A program made the translations under genes and the position numbers. Shown here piece after piece: positions 8,475 through 16,161 of a stretch of DNA of 64,000 bases. The stretch is from Berryella wangjianweii. Its GTDB lineage: Bacteria; Actinomycetota; Coriobacteriia; Coriobacteriales; Eggerthellaceae. The notes below the pieces were generated by a model. It saw nothing but the letters and a program-made list of their open reading frames with translations, did no database searches and was not told the origin of the DNA. Location: NCBI GenBank assembly GCA_013201155.1, contig CP053716.1:1178001-1242000 (forward strand), given 5' to 3'. The stretch's first letter is position 1, and each line of letters starts with the position of its first letter.

Positions 8475-9353
8475 ATGAGGCCATCGAACTTCACCGGTGC
8501 ATCGCAAACCGCAAAGCCTACGAACAGGAGCGCCATCAGGTGCGATGATTCCACAGACGCGCAGGATGCCCCCGCATCCGATCATGGTTGCGACGACGAC
8601 AGCCTGGAGGCGCGCAACCTGCGCTACTGGACTCGCCGCTCGGAAAGCTACAGCGCTCAGAACGCCAACGAGCTGCGCAGCTGGAGGGCCGGGGTGTGGA
8701 CGCGCGAGCTTGAAGGCGAGATAGGCGCCGGCCTGCCCGCATCGGCCCGCGTGCTTGACGTTGGCTGCGGACCCGGGCTGTTCTCGGTTCTGCTGGCCCG
8801 CCGCGGGTACCGCGTGTGGGGCATCGACGCCACGCCCGCGATGCTGCGGCAGGCGGAGTCGAACACCCGAGGCATCGAGCCCGCCGTGACGCTCGTGCAG
8901 ATGAACGCCCAGCGCCTCGACTTCGCCGACGATTCCTTCGATGTCGTGGTCACGCGCAACCTCACCTGGAACCTGCCGCATCCCGCCAAGGCCTACCGCG
9001 AATGGTGCCGCGTGCTGAAGCCGGGCGGCGTGCTGGTGAACTTCGACGCCAACTGGTACGGCTACCTGTACGAAAGCCCCGAGCACGCCGCGCGGGTGCG
9101 CGAGGCCGTGGGCTCGCGGGGCATCGACGGCTCGGTGCTGTGGACCGACGTGACCACCATGGAGCAGATCGCGCAGGAGGTTCCCCTCAGCGGCATCGAG
9201 CGACCTCAGTGGGATATCGCCATCTTGGATGACCTGGGAATGAGCGTACGCGTAGACGTAACCGTAGGCCAGCGCGTGTGGACGGATGACGAGCGCGCGC
9301 ACTTCGCGGCCACGCCGCTGTTCAAGGTAGTGGCCCGCAAGCCGCTGCGATAG
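8475..9353 (+). CDS. Class I SAM-dependent methyltransferase linked to the ABC importer
   Basis: A Rossmann-fold methyltransferase of about 292 residues. Motif I is VLDVGCGPGLFSVLLA, followed by GIDATPAMLRQA. Motif IV is FDVVVTRNLTWNLPHP and the post-I helix contains LKPGGVLVNFD. The start at 8475 is chosen because GAGGA lies five bases upstream. An earlier in-frame ATG at 8370 would place coding sequence over the divergent promoter region. As far as I recall, methyltransferases with the NLTWNLP and FDANWYG motifs are often found beside nickel-type ABC importers, so a role in making or modifying a metallophore or in metal handling is an inference. Its substrate is unknown. Confidence 0.75.
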   Translation: MRPSNFTGASQTAKPTNRSAIRCDDSTDAQDAPASDHGCDDDSLEARNLRYWTRRSESYSAQNANELRSWRAGVWTRELEGEIGAGLPASARVLDVGCGPGLFSVLLARRGYRVWGIDATPAMLRQAESNTRGIEPAVTLVQMNAQRLDFADDSFDVVVTRNLTWNLPHPAKAYREWCRVLKPGGVLVNFDANWYGYLYESPEHAARVREAVGSRGIDGSVLWTDVTTMEQIAQEVPLSGIERPQWDIAILDDLGMSVRVDVTVGQRVWTDDERAHFAATPLFKVVARKPLR

Positions 9354-9452
9354 AGTCCATGGCTGCAGAGGCGATGCGGCCCGCACCTGCGCGCGGCGGG
9401 GCACATGCACTACCATGCAAAAGACACGCCCGTCGAATCGAAGGACCGCCCG

Positions 9453-10367
9453 ATGACCCTGCCCTCGCTGTTCACCGACCTGGTGCGCGCCCAGTACCGC
9501 GCCGACGACGCCGCACGCGTGATCGAGGGGTCGGCGGCGCGACGCGTGGTCAGCCTGCGCGCGAACGCCCTGAAGGCCCCACGCGATCAGATCGCACAGC
9601 AGCTTGACCAGGCCGGCATTTCCTGGGAGCCCGTCAGCTGGTACGACGACGCCTTCGTGCTGCCCCATGCCCGCGAGCGCGACGTGTGGGCCCTCAGCGC
9701 CTACGAGCAGGGCATGCTGTACCTGCAAAGCCTGTCGTCGATGATGCCCGCGCTTGCCCTGGGCGCACGTGCGGGCGAGGACCTGTGCGACATGTGCGCG
9801 GCACCCGGCGGAAAGACCACCCAGCTGGCCGCCCTCACGGCAGGCAAGGCCCCGATCATGGCCTGCGAGCTGCACGCCCCTCGCGCCGAGAAGCTGCGCT
9901 TCAATCTGAAGCGCCAGGGCGTGACCTCCGCCACGGTGCTGACCTGCGACGCGCGAAGGCTCGACGCGTTCCTGGCGTTCGACCGCGTGCTGCTGGACGC
10001 CCCCTGCTCGGGATCGGGCACGCTGCGCGCCGACGACCCCCGCGCCGCCGAGCGATTCACTCCCGCCCTGCTGAAGAAGGTGGGCCGTGCGCAGCAGGCC
10101 CTGTTCGCAAAGGCGCTTGAGCTGCTGAAGCCCGGCGGCACCCTGGTGTACTCCACCTGCTCGGTGCTGCGCAGCGAAAACGAGGACGTGGTAAGCGCCG
10201 GCCTGCAGCGCGCCCCGCGCGGACGTCGCTTCGAGCTCAGGCCCCTCGACCCCGCCCTGTTCGCCGATGCGCCGCAGCTGCCCACCGCCCTGGACGGCAC
10301 CTGCTGCGTGGCGCCCTCGCAGCGCTACGAGGGCTTCTTCATCGCACGCATCGTACGCACCGCCTGA
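9453..10367 (+). CDS. RNA cytosine-C5 methyltransferase, NOL1/NOP2/Sun family
   Basis: About 304 residues. The SAM-binding motif is CAAPGGKTTQLA. Both catalytic cysteines are present, in DAPCSGSGT (base release) and STCSV (covalent attack on C6). The family (RsmB, RsmF) makes 5-methylcytosine in 16S rRNA. The sequence lacks the N-terminal NusB-like RNA-binding domain of RsmB and the long C-terminal extension of E. coli RsmF, so it is a compact version. The start at 9453 has GAAGGA seven bases upstream. An in-frame ATG at 9405 has no comparable site. It is followed by a strong bidirectional hairpin. Confidence 0.85.
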   Translation: MTLPSLFTDLVRAQYRADDAARVIEGSAARRVVSLRANALKAPRDQIAQQLDQAGISWEPVSWYDDAFVLPHARERDVWALSAYEQGMLYLQSLSSMMPALALGARAGEDLCDMCAAPGGKTTQLAALTAGKAPIMACELHAPRAEKLRFNLKRQGVTSATVLTCDARRLDAFLAFDRVLLDAPCSGSGTLRADDPRAAERFTPALLKKVGRAQQALFAKALELLKPGGTLVYSTCSVLRSENEDVVSAGLQRAPRGRRFELRPLDPALFADAPQLPTALDGTCCVAPSQRYEGFFIARIVRTA

Positions 10368-10448
10368 TCACGCAGGCATCGCCGCCGTCCTCCCGCGCTG
10401 GGTTGGCCTGCGCATAAGGGCCCCTCGCGCAAAGGCCCGCACGCAAAA

Positions 10449-10477
10449 CGACCCCTCGGCTCTGCGCCGAGGGGTCG
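10449..10477. terminator. Hairpin terminator between convergent genes
   Basis: A perfect 12-bp stem (10449-10460 with 10466-10477) and a 5-base loop. On the minus strand it is followed by CGTTTTGC, which suits the adhesin gene. It also closes the plus-strand methylase gene. Confidence 0.8.
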
Positions 10478-10518
10478 CCCTTCCCCGCGTTCCGCGGTGC
10501 TTGACTGCAAGCCGCCTG

Positions 10519-12954
10519 CTACTCGCCCTTGCGGCCGCGCAGCTGGCGCACGCGCGTGGCCAGGGCAGCCGAAGCGGCAGCCAGCAGACCCGCGCCCGCA
10601 ACCGCGGCGCCCGTCGCATCGCCCGTCGTCGGCATGGCGGCCGGGGCCTTCACCACCGGCACAACCTTAACCGGCTTCTCGGGGCCAGGCGCGATCGGCT
10701 TCTCGGGGCCAGGCGCGATCGGCTCGTCCTCCTCGTACACCCATTCGCCCACGAAGGCCAGGTCAGCGCCGGCCACCGTGGTGGCCTCGGTGGACAGCTT
10801 GTTGGCCTCGGCCACGGAGTCCTTGTACCAGCTGCGGAACCTCCACGTGCCCTTGCCCTCCCTCACCTCGGTAAGGCCCTCAGCGCGGTGGGCAACCGCA
10901 TCGCCATCGTGCAAACCGGCCCGATTCTGCGGCAGCTGATCGCCGACCGCAGGGGGCAGCTCCTTGCCGGGGGTGCCGCTGACGAACGTGTACGTAGCAG
11001 TGTAGGTTGCATCCTCCTCGTACACCCATTCGCCCACGAAGGCCAGGTCGGCGCCGGCCACCGTGGTGGCCTCGGTGGACAGCTTGTTGGCCTCGGCCAC
11101 GGAGTCCTTGTACCAGCTGCGGAACTTCCACGTGCCCTGACCCTCGCGCACCTCAGGAGTGGCGGGCGCGGCATGGGCGACGGAGGTGCCATCCTGCAGG
11201 TCCGTCAGATTCTGCGGCAGCTGGGCCAGCACCTCGGCAGGCAGGTCCTTGCCGGGGGTGCCGCTGACGAACTGATAGGTGGCCGCGAACCTCTGCGCCC
11301 AGTAGCCCAGATTGATCGTGTTCGAAGCAACCTCGTTGATCGGCTGCGCCGTACGCGTGGGGAATGAGAGCCATCCGCTGCCGATGCTTCCTATATCGGC
11401 CACCGCGCTACCCCGCACCGAGCCCATAACGGGAATGACGGCACCGCTGGCCGCCAGCTCGGCCGCCTTGGCATCGGCAATGCGCAGCACGCTTGCCTTC
11501 GCCTGCTCGTCGGTCAGGTTGGGCTGCAGAGCCTTCAGCTCATCGCGCGGAATGACTCGCAGCGTCATGTTCTCCGTGATCGTCTCGGCGATCGACTTGC
11601 CGTTACGCGGGACCACCGACGTCTCGGGAATCTTCTCGTTGGCGCCATGGCGCAGCACGCAGCGCACGATCAGAGTGCTCGAGCCGTTCGGCTTCACGCC
11701 GAACTTCACCTCGGGGTTGGTGTTGCTGACCAGCGACGAGAACGCGTTCTTGGTGTTGCCCAGGTCGGCGCCGGTGCTCGGGTTCAGGATGTTCAGGCGC
11801 TCGCCCTGCTCGTTCAGCACGTACAGGGGCCGCCACGAATAACCCGCGAAGCTCAGGTACAGGTTCTCGGGCAGGGTGATGCCCTCGCCCAGCTTCACCT
11901 TCAGATCCACGTACGTGTAGCCGGCATCGCCGGTCAGGCGCGTGTCGAACTCCTTGTCGCCCTTGTACAGGTCGGCGTAAGCGCGGCTGAGCACCGGAAT
12001 CCAGCTATTCGTCATGGCGGGGTTGCGGTACACCAGCATGGCCACCGAGGGGTCCATCTCGAAGTGAGACGTCAGGCGCACCTCGTTGATATCGGTGGTG
12101 TCGTTCTTCTTGGCGTACGTATCGATGACCGTTGTGGAGTTCTGCTCGGTGGTCACCGCGTGCTCGTCGGTGTCGGGCAGGAAGTCGGCCGGCGCGCCGT
12201 CGATGCTCACCGTGTTCTTGTTGATGGCCTTGGCCACGCGATTCATGGCGGAAACCAGCTGCAGGCCCATCGAAATCTGGTTGTCGCCCAAGGGCTCGTC
12301 ATTGGGCGTCATGCTGTAGTACACCGCGTACAGCTTGGCGTCGGCAGGGATGCCGTTGGGGAACGCGGTCTTCACCGTGTCCTCGGCCGAGAACAGGCGC
12401 GCGCCGGGCACCAGACCGTTCTCGGGGCCGGGAGCCTGGTCGGACCAGCCCAGGAAGGTCTTCACGGCACCGCGGTACGAGCCGTGGTTGGCCAGCGGCT
12501 TGCCCAGCTTGTCATCGGCGCTGGTGTAGTCGCGCGTGGTGTCCTGCTTGACGCGCGACTCGTTGGCCCACTGGCCCACCAGCGCAACGGTGGCCTCGTA
12601 GGGGTTGGCGGCGGCAGGCTGAGCGCCCGACGCACCCGCAGCGGAGCCCCCGGGCTGACCGGGCGACGCGGCTGAGTCGGGCGCCCCCGACGCGGGCGCG
12701 CCGGCAGTCGGAGCATCGGCGGCACCGGCAACGCCGGCGACGTCTCCCGCAGCGGGCTGTGCCGACGCATCGCCCGCGTTCGGTGCGGCAGGCGCAGCCG
12801 CGCCCTCGCCTGACGCGGACGGCTGGGTCTCGGCCGCCTCAGTCGCTGACGCCACGGCCCCCTCGTTCGCCTCCTGGGCCAAAGCCACCGACGGCGACGC
12901 ACCCACCAGCGCGGCGCTGATCAGAAGCTTCGAAAACACCTGTCTGCCCACCAC
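10519..12954 (-). CDS. Large LPXTG-type surface protein with two SHIRT-like repeats
   Basis: An 811-residue wall-anchored adhesin-like protein. It has a signal peptide (cleavage likely after VALA near residue 26), then an Ala/Gly/Pro-rich stretch to about residue 120, then a ~400-residue globular region I do not recognise. Two ~95-residue tandem repeats follow (TYxFVSGTPGK, FRSWYKDSVAEANKLS), resembling SHIRT/MucBP-type stalk domains. A short PIAPGPEK repeat leads to the sorting signal MPTTGD, a hydrophobic span and a basic tail. The motif is MPTTG rather than LPXTG. No sortase gene is in the window. Start is GTG at 12954 or the next GTG at 12951, which has better spacing from GGAGG. Repeat identity at DNA level suggests length variation. 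Confidence 0.85.
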   Translation of the reverse strand: MVGRQVFSKLLISAALVGASPSVALAQEANEGAVASATEAAETQPSASGEGAAAPAAPNAGDASAQPAAGDVAGVAGAADAPTAGAPASGAPDSAASPGQPGGSAAGASGAQPAAANPYEATVALVGQWANESRVKQDTTRDYTSADDKLGKPLANHGSYRGAVKTFLGWSDQAPGPENGLVPGARLFSAEDTVKTAFPNGIPADAKLYAVYYSMTPNDEPLGDNQISMGLQLVSAMNRVAKAINKNTVSIDGAPADFLPDTDEHAVTTEQNSTTVIDTYAKKNDTTDINEVRLTSHFEMDPSVAMLVYRNPAMTNSWIPVLSRAYADLYKGDKEFDTRLTGDAGYTYVDLKVKLGEGITLPENLYLSFAGYSWRPLYVLNEQGERLNILNPSTGADLGNTKNAFSSLVSNTNPEVKFGVKPNGSSTLIVRCVLRHGANEKIPETSVVPRNGKSIAETITENMTLRVIPRDELKALQPNLTDEQAKASVLRIADAKAAELAASGAVIPVMGSVRGSAVADIGSIGSGWLSFPTRTAQPINEVASNTINLGYWAQRFAATYQFVSGTPGKDLPAEVLAQLPQNLTDLQDGTSVAHAAPATPEVREGQGTWKFRSWYKDSVAEANKLSTEATTVAGADLAFVGEWVYEEDATYTATYTFVSGTPGKELPPAVGDQLPQNRAGLHDGDAVAHRAEGLTEVREGKGTWRFRSWYKDSVAEANKLSTEATTVAGADLAFVGEWVYEEDEPIAPGPEKPIAPGPEKPVKVVPVVKAPAAMPTTGDATGAAVAGAGLLAAASAALATRVRQLRGRKGE
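10673..10720. repeat. 24-bp perfect tandem duplication encoding PIAPGPEK twice
   Basis: Bases 10673-10696 and 10697-10720 are identical. They lie in the proline-rich wall-spanning linker before the sorting signal of the SHIRT-like adhesin. Confidence 0.9.
10727..10853. repeat. SHIRT-like repeat unit, DNA copy A
   Basis: 127 bp nearly identical to 11012-11138, exactly 285 bp (95 codons) away. The high DNA identity within an adhesin repeat implies recent duplication or ongoing gene conversion. Confidence 0.9.
11012..11138. repeat. SHIRT-like repeat unit, DNA copy B
   Basis: Partner of the copy at 10727-10853. It differs at only a few bases over 127 bp, while flanking parts of the 95-codon repeat have diverged more. 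Confidence 0.9.
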
Positions 12955-13254
12955 ATCCTCCTCTGCTCCGACTCAACTTCATTGAAAACAGACCTGCTAA
13001 TACCTCACAAATGCGAGCATATTATAATCTATTATAAAACTGATCTGTTCATAATCGAAATATTTTGATTGTTTCTTCAATCGATGCCTCCCTCGCCGTA
13101 AAGAGAGGGCTTTTCTGAGCTGCGAGAAGTTCGACCAATTGCTCTCTGAGCATCGCGGCAACCAAGCTGGAGCGTTCGTGAGCGGTACCGTTTCTTAGAG
13201 GACGCGCGTAAAATGAAGCGTCCTGAATACGCAATCGTTCCGAAAAAGGTGCAC
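12955..13254. promoter_or_regulatory. AT-rich divergent promoter region
   Basis: No gene is seen here. On the minus strand two TATAAT boxes occur at 13026-13021 and 13036-13031, ten bases apart. The best upstream partner is TTCGAT at 13059-13054 with 17-bp spacing. They probably drive the SHIRT-like adhesin with a leader of about 65 bases. The plus-strand TDT gene begins at the other end. Confidence 0.5.
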
Positions 13255-14211
13255 ATGAACTTCCCCGCCGAAGCTTTGAAGCGCGTTCCCCTTCCGGTGT
13301 CCGGCGTCGCCCTGGGTCTGGCGGCCCTGGGAAACGCCGTCGGCCAGGCTTCCCCCGTCCTGCGCCTGACGCTGGGATGCGTCTCGGCCCTGCTGGTGCT
13401 GATTCTGCTGGCGAAGATCGCCTGCGTGCCGCGCTTCGTGGCTCATGAGCTGCAGAACTCCATTCTGGCCAGCACCTTCGCCACCCTATTCATGACCTGC
13501 ATGCAGCTGGCAACCTACCTTGCCCCCTACGCCTACGGCTTCGCCTTCGCGCTGTGGCACGCGTCAGTAAGCGCGCATATGGTGCTCATTGCCCTGTTCA
13601 GCGTGTATTTCTTCTCGCGATTCGAGCTTACCGACGTGCATGCCACCTACTTCATCGCCTACGTGGGAATCATCGTGGCCTCGCTGACCTCGCCCACCTT
13701 CCACGTCGAGCCTTTGGGCGCAGCGCTGTTCTGGTTCGGCCTGGCCCTGTACGCCGCATTGCTGGTGCTGGTCACCGTGCGCTACCTGCTGCACGAGGTG
13801 AAGGTGCCGGCCAAGCCCACGTTCTGCGTGTACGCGGCGCCCATGAGCCTGTCGTTGGCCGGGTACCTCGCCATCGAACCGCATCCCAACCTGATCATGG
13901 TGACGGTGATGCTGGCAGCCGCCCAGCTGCTGTTCGTGATGGTGCTCACCCAGGTGCCCTCGTTCGTGCGCGCAGGATTCTTTCCCAGCTACGCGGCCAT
14001 GACCTTCCCCTTCGTGATCACCTCGGTGGCATTGGGAAGAAGCCTGGAGGCCTTCGGGGCGGCAGGCTGTCACGTTGCCCCCTGGCTCTGGGGGCTGCAG
14101 CAGGCCGAGACCGCCTTCGCCTTTGCCATGGTGATGTTCGTGCTGATCAGCTACGTGCGCTACCTCGTGCGCTGCGCTCGCGAAGCGTGGGGGGAGGCGC
14201 GCGCGGCGTAA
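13255..14211 (+). CDS. TDT-family (TehA/SLAC1-like) membrane transporter
   Basis: About 318 residues with ten predicted TM segments. The opening VPLPVSGVALGLAALGNA is the hallmark first TM of tellurite-resistance/dicarboxylate transporters (the SLAC1 fold), which are anion channels or exporters. HPNLIMVTVMLAAAQLL and the conserved Phe-rich helices fit the family. The ligand (chloride, dicarboxylate, sulfite or other) cannot be told. The start at 13255 is preferred because AAAAAGG precedes it. The ATG 42 bases earlier lacks a clear site. No operon partner is seen. Confidence 0.8.
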   Translation: MNFPAEALKRVPLPVSGVALGLAALGNAVGQASPVLRLTLGCVSALLVLILLAKIACVPRFVAHELQNSILASTFATLFMTCMQLATYLAPYAYGFAFALWHASVSAHMVLIALFSVYFFSRFELTDVHATYFIAYVGIIVASLTSPTFHVEPLGAALFWFGLALYAALLVLVTVRYLLHEVKVPAKPTFCVYAAPMSLSLAGYLAIEPHPNLIMVTVMLAAAQLLFVMVLTQVPSFVRAGFFPSYAAMTFPFVITSVALGRSLEAFGAAGCHVAPWLWGLQQAETAFAFAMVMFVLISYVRYLVRCAREAWGEARAA

Positions 14212-14516
14212 CCGATGCGCACGGCGGAGACGAGTGGGCGTGCGCGCTGAACGACGGAAAGCGAAGCTGGTCGGCGTCAGCGCGGTGGGCGCCCGCTTCG
14301 CAGGCGGTCTGGGAATCCGAAGCTGGTCGGCGTCAGCGCAGTGGGTGCCCGCTCCGCAGGCGGCCTGGGAATCCGCGAGCAGCCGGGAAAGTCGAAAACT
14401 TTACGCTGTTGGTCTGAAAACCTATTCATCAGGCATTCTTTGCACTAGACAGGCGTCTTGGCCGGGTAAGATATCAAGAGGCGAACACCTGCCCCCGTCT
14501 GTGAGAGGAGAGCGCC
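14212..14516. other. Intergenic region with 56-bp tandem repeat and leader of flavin reductase gene
   Basis: A 305-bp stretch without a supported gene. It contains the tandem repeat at 14262-14373 and a promoter-like AT-rich segment around 14395-14450 ahead of the flavin reductase gene. Confidence 0.5.
14262..14373. repeat. 56-bp tandem repeat, two copies, intergenic
   Basis: 14262-14317 and 14318-14373 agree at all but four positions, and all four differences are transitions. It is not in a recognised gene. Confidence 0.85.
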
Positions 14517-15062
14517 ATGAACAAGCGTCCCATCGAGCCCTTCGAGCATGCCAGTCAGATCGCCCAGGCCGTACCGCGCGGCGTGCTGCTGACCTCGAAA
14601 GCGGGCGACGAGGTGAACTCGATGGTTATCGGGTGGGGGCATCTCGGCACCATCTGGGGGCGCACGGTGTTCGTGGCCTACGTGCGCGCGTCGCGCCACA
14701 CCCACAGCCTGCTGGAGCGAAACCCCCAGTTCACTATCAACGTTCCGACGGAGCGGATGCGGGGCGACATCATGAAGGTCGCCGGCACGCAGACCGGGCG
14801 CGCGGTGAACAAGATCGAGAGGCTGGGTCTGACCCTGATCGACGGCGAAGTGGTAAGCGTGCCCGCTGTGGCGGAATGCCCGCTGACGCTGGAATGCCAG
14901 GTGATGTATCGGCAGACACTCGAGGTGGAAGGCATGCCCGGCCAGGTTCGCGAGCGATTCTATCCCGTTGGCGTGGCCGATCCAGACGTCACAGGCGCCA
15001 ACCGCTACACCCACGTGGCGTATTACGGTGACGTGGTGGCCAGCTACCTGCTGGAAGACTAA
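14517..15062 (+). CDS. Flavin reductase-like FMN-binding split-barrel protein
   Basis: A 181-residue protein of the flavin reductase/flavoredoxin superfamily. The pattern NSMVIGWGHLGTIWGRTVFVAYVRASRHTH is the phosphate/isoalloxazine-binding part of the split barrel, and FTINVP follows in the expected place. Close relatives are common in anaerobes as flavoredoxin-like electron carriers or NAD(P)H:flavin reductases. The partner is unknown. The start has GAGAGGAG just upstream. It stands alone between a TDT transporter and a GNAT enzyme. Confidence 0.85.
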   Translation: MNKRPIEPFEHASQIAQAVPRGVLLTSKAGDEVNSMVIGWGHLGTIWGRTVFVAYVRASRHTHSLLERNPQFTINVPTERMRGDIMKVAGTQTGRAVNKIERLGLTLIDGEVVSVPAVAECPLTLECQVMYRQTLEVEGMPGQVRERFYPVGVADPDVTGANRYTHVAYYGDVVASYLLED

Positions 15063-15247
15063 GGGCCCGCGAGCGCTTTCGCCCGACGCCGTGCGCGGCG
15101 GGGCACGCCATCTGCGCAATCAACGCGATTCGCACGATTCGCACGACCTGCGCCGGCCGCATCGCCTGCGTCTCACCGGCCGCCTCGCCGGCCTCGCTCA
15201 CCGCACCTACCGAGACCGCACCGACCACACGTACCGAAGGAGACCGT

Positions 15248-15727
15248 ATGACCTCTGCATTTCGCATAGCCACACGCCAGGACGCGCCACTGATCCTGCG
15301 CTTCATCACCGAGCTGGCCCGCTACGAGAAATCCGAGGACCAGGTGATCGCCACCGAGCAGCTGCTCGTAGAGCACCTGTTCGATCGCAAGGGCGCCGAG
15401 GTGCTGTTCGCTCTGGACGGAGATGGGCGCGAGGTGGGATTCGCTCTGTTCTTCCACAACTTCTCGACCTGGCTGGGACGCAGCGGCCTGTACCTGGAGG
15501 ACCTGTTCGTGCTGCCCGAGGAGCGCGGCAACGGGTACGGCAAGGCGCTGCTGGGTCAGCTGGCTCGCATTGCGGTCGAACGCGGTTGCGGCCGCATGGA
15601 GTGGTGGTGCCTGGACTGGAACGAGCCCGCGATCGGCTTCTACCGATCGATCGGAGCCGTGCCGCAAAACGAGTGGACGACGTTTCGCCTGACCGGCGAC
15701 GCGCTGGAGAACCTCGCCGCCGAGTAG
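15248..15727 (+). CDS. GNAT-family N-acetyltransferase (diamine acetyltransferase-like)
   Basis: A 159-residue GNAT fold. The acetyl-CoA site is in LPEERGNGYGKALL (R/Q-x-x-G-x-G/A type). LYLEDLFVLPEERGNGYG and CLDWNEPAIGFYRSIGA closely follow the spermidine/spermine N1-acetyltransferase (SSAT) group, so a small amine or polyamine is a plausible acceptor. That is an inference from motif similarity. GAAGGAG precedes the ATG. The gene is monocistronic and is followed by the inverted-repeat array of the Fic gene. Confidence 0.82.
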   Translation: MTSAFRIATRQDAPLILRFITELARYEKSEDQVIATEQLLVEHLFDRKGAEVLFALDGDGREVGFALFFHNFSTWLGRSGLYLEDLFVLPEERGNGYGKALLGQLARIAVERGCGRMEWWCLDWNEPAIGFYRSIGAVPQNEWTTFRLTGDALENLAAE

Positions 15728-16161
15728 CAGAGCTAGGTCGAAGTCACGGCCCGAACCTCGCCTCAGCGGGGCGGCGTCAAACGATGCATAGGCGCATGTC
15801 GTCGCGCCCCCCTGCGTTCGTCGCGCCCTGCGTCGCCCTTCTAAGTTGAGCGGCAAGACGACCAGGCGCGGGCGAACTGCGCCTCAAGCCGCCATCGGCA
15901 TGCCGCCATCAAAGCTGCTGCCGATGGCGCTAACGACACTTTTCTGTCGTTAGCGTGATACCCGATTGCTCTAACGACTTTTTTCGGCCATTTTTTTGCG
16001 TTAGAGTTCCAGATTTTGCTCTAACGATATTTTTTGCCTCTTTTTTTGCGTTAGAGTGCAGGCATGCGCGAGCGTTCGCTACCAGACCCTCGTCGCGGCT
16101 TGCATGCGACGCCCTGCAGCAAAGCAAATCCGCACCGCAATCGACATCCAAGGAGGCGGGC
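15728..16161. other. Intergenic region carrying the Fic-gene repeat array
   Basis: 434 bp without a gene between the GNAT and Fic genes. The first 200 bp show nothing clear. The rest contains the three inverted repeats described separately and the Fic ribosome-binding site. Confidence 0.6.
15928..16056. promoter_or_regulatory. Array of three inverted repeats with (CT)CTAACG half-sites
   Basis: IR1 is an 11-bp perfect stem (15928-15938 with 15945-15955) built on GCTAACGACA. IR2 is CTCTAACG at 15969-15976 with CGTTAGAG at 15999-16006. IR3 is CTCTAACG at 16019-16026 with CGTTAGAG at 16049-16056. IR2 and IR3 begin exactly 50 bp apart and have T-rich centres. The array lies 105-235 bp before the Fic start codon. 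The half-sites look like operators for a dimeric winged-helix protein, and the Fic protein itself ends in such a domain. Confidence 0.7.

Noticed and set aside
10673..11138. CRISPR-like repeats
   Set aside because: The repeats are coding, tandem or domain-length, with no regular spacers or cas genes. No CRISPR array was seen anywhere in the window.
15955..16161. N-terminal extension of the Fic protein by 69 codons
   Set aside because: The extension translates the inverted-repeat array. A strong ribosome-binding site supports the start at 16162.
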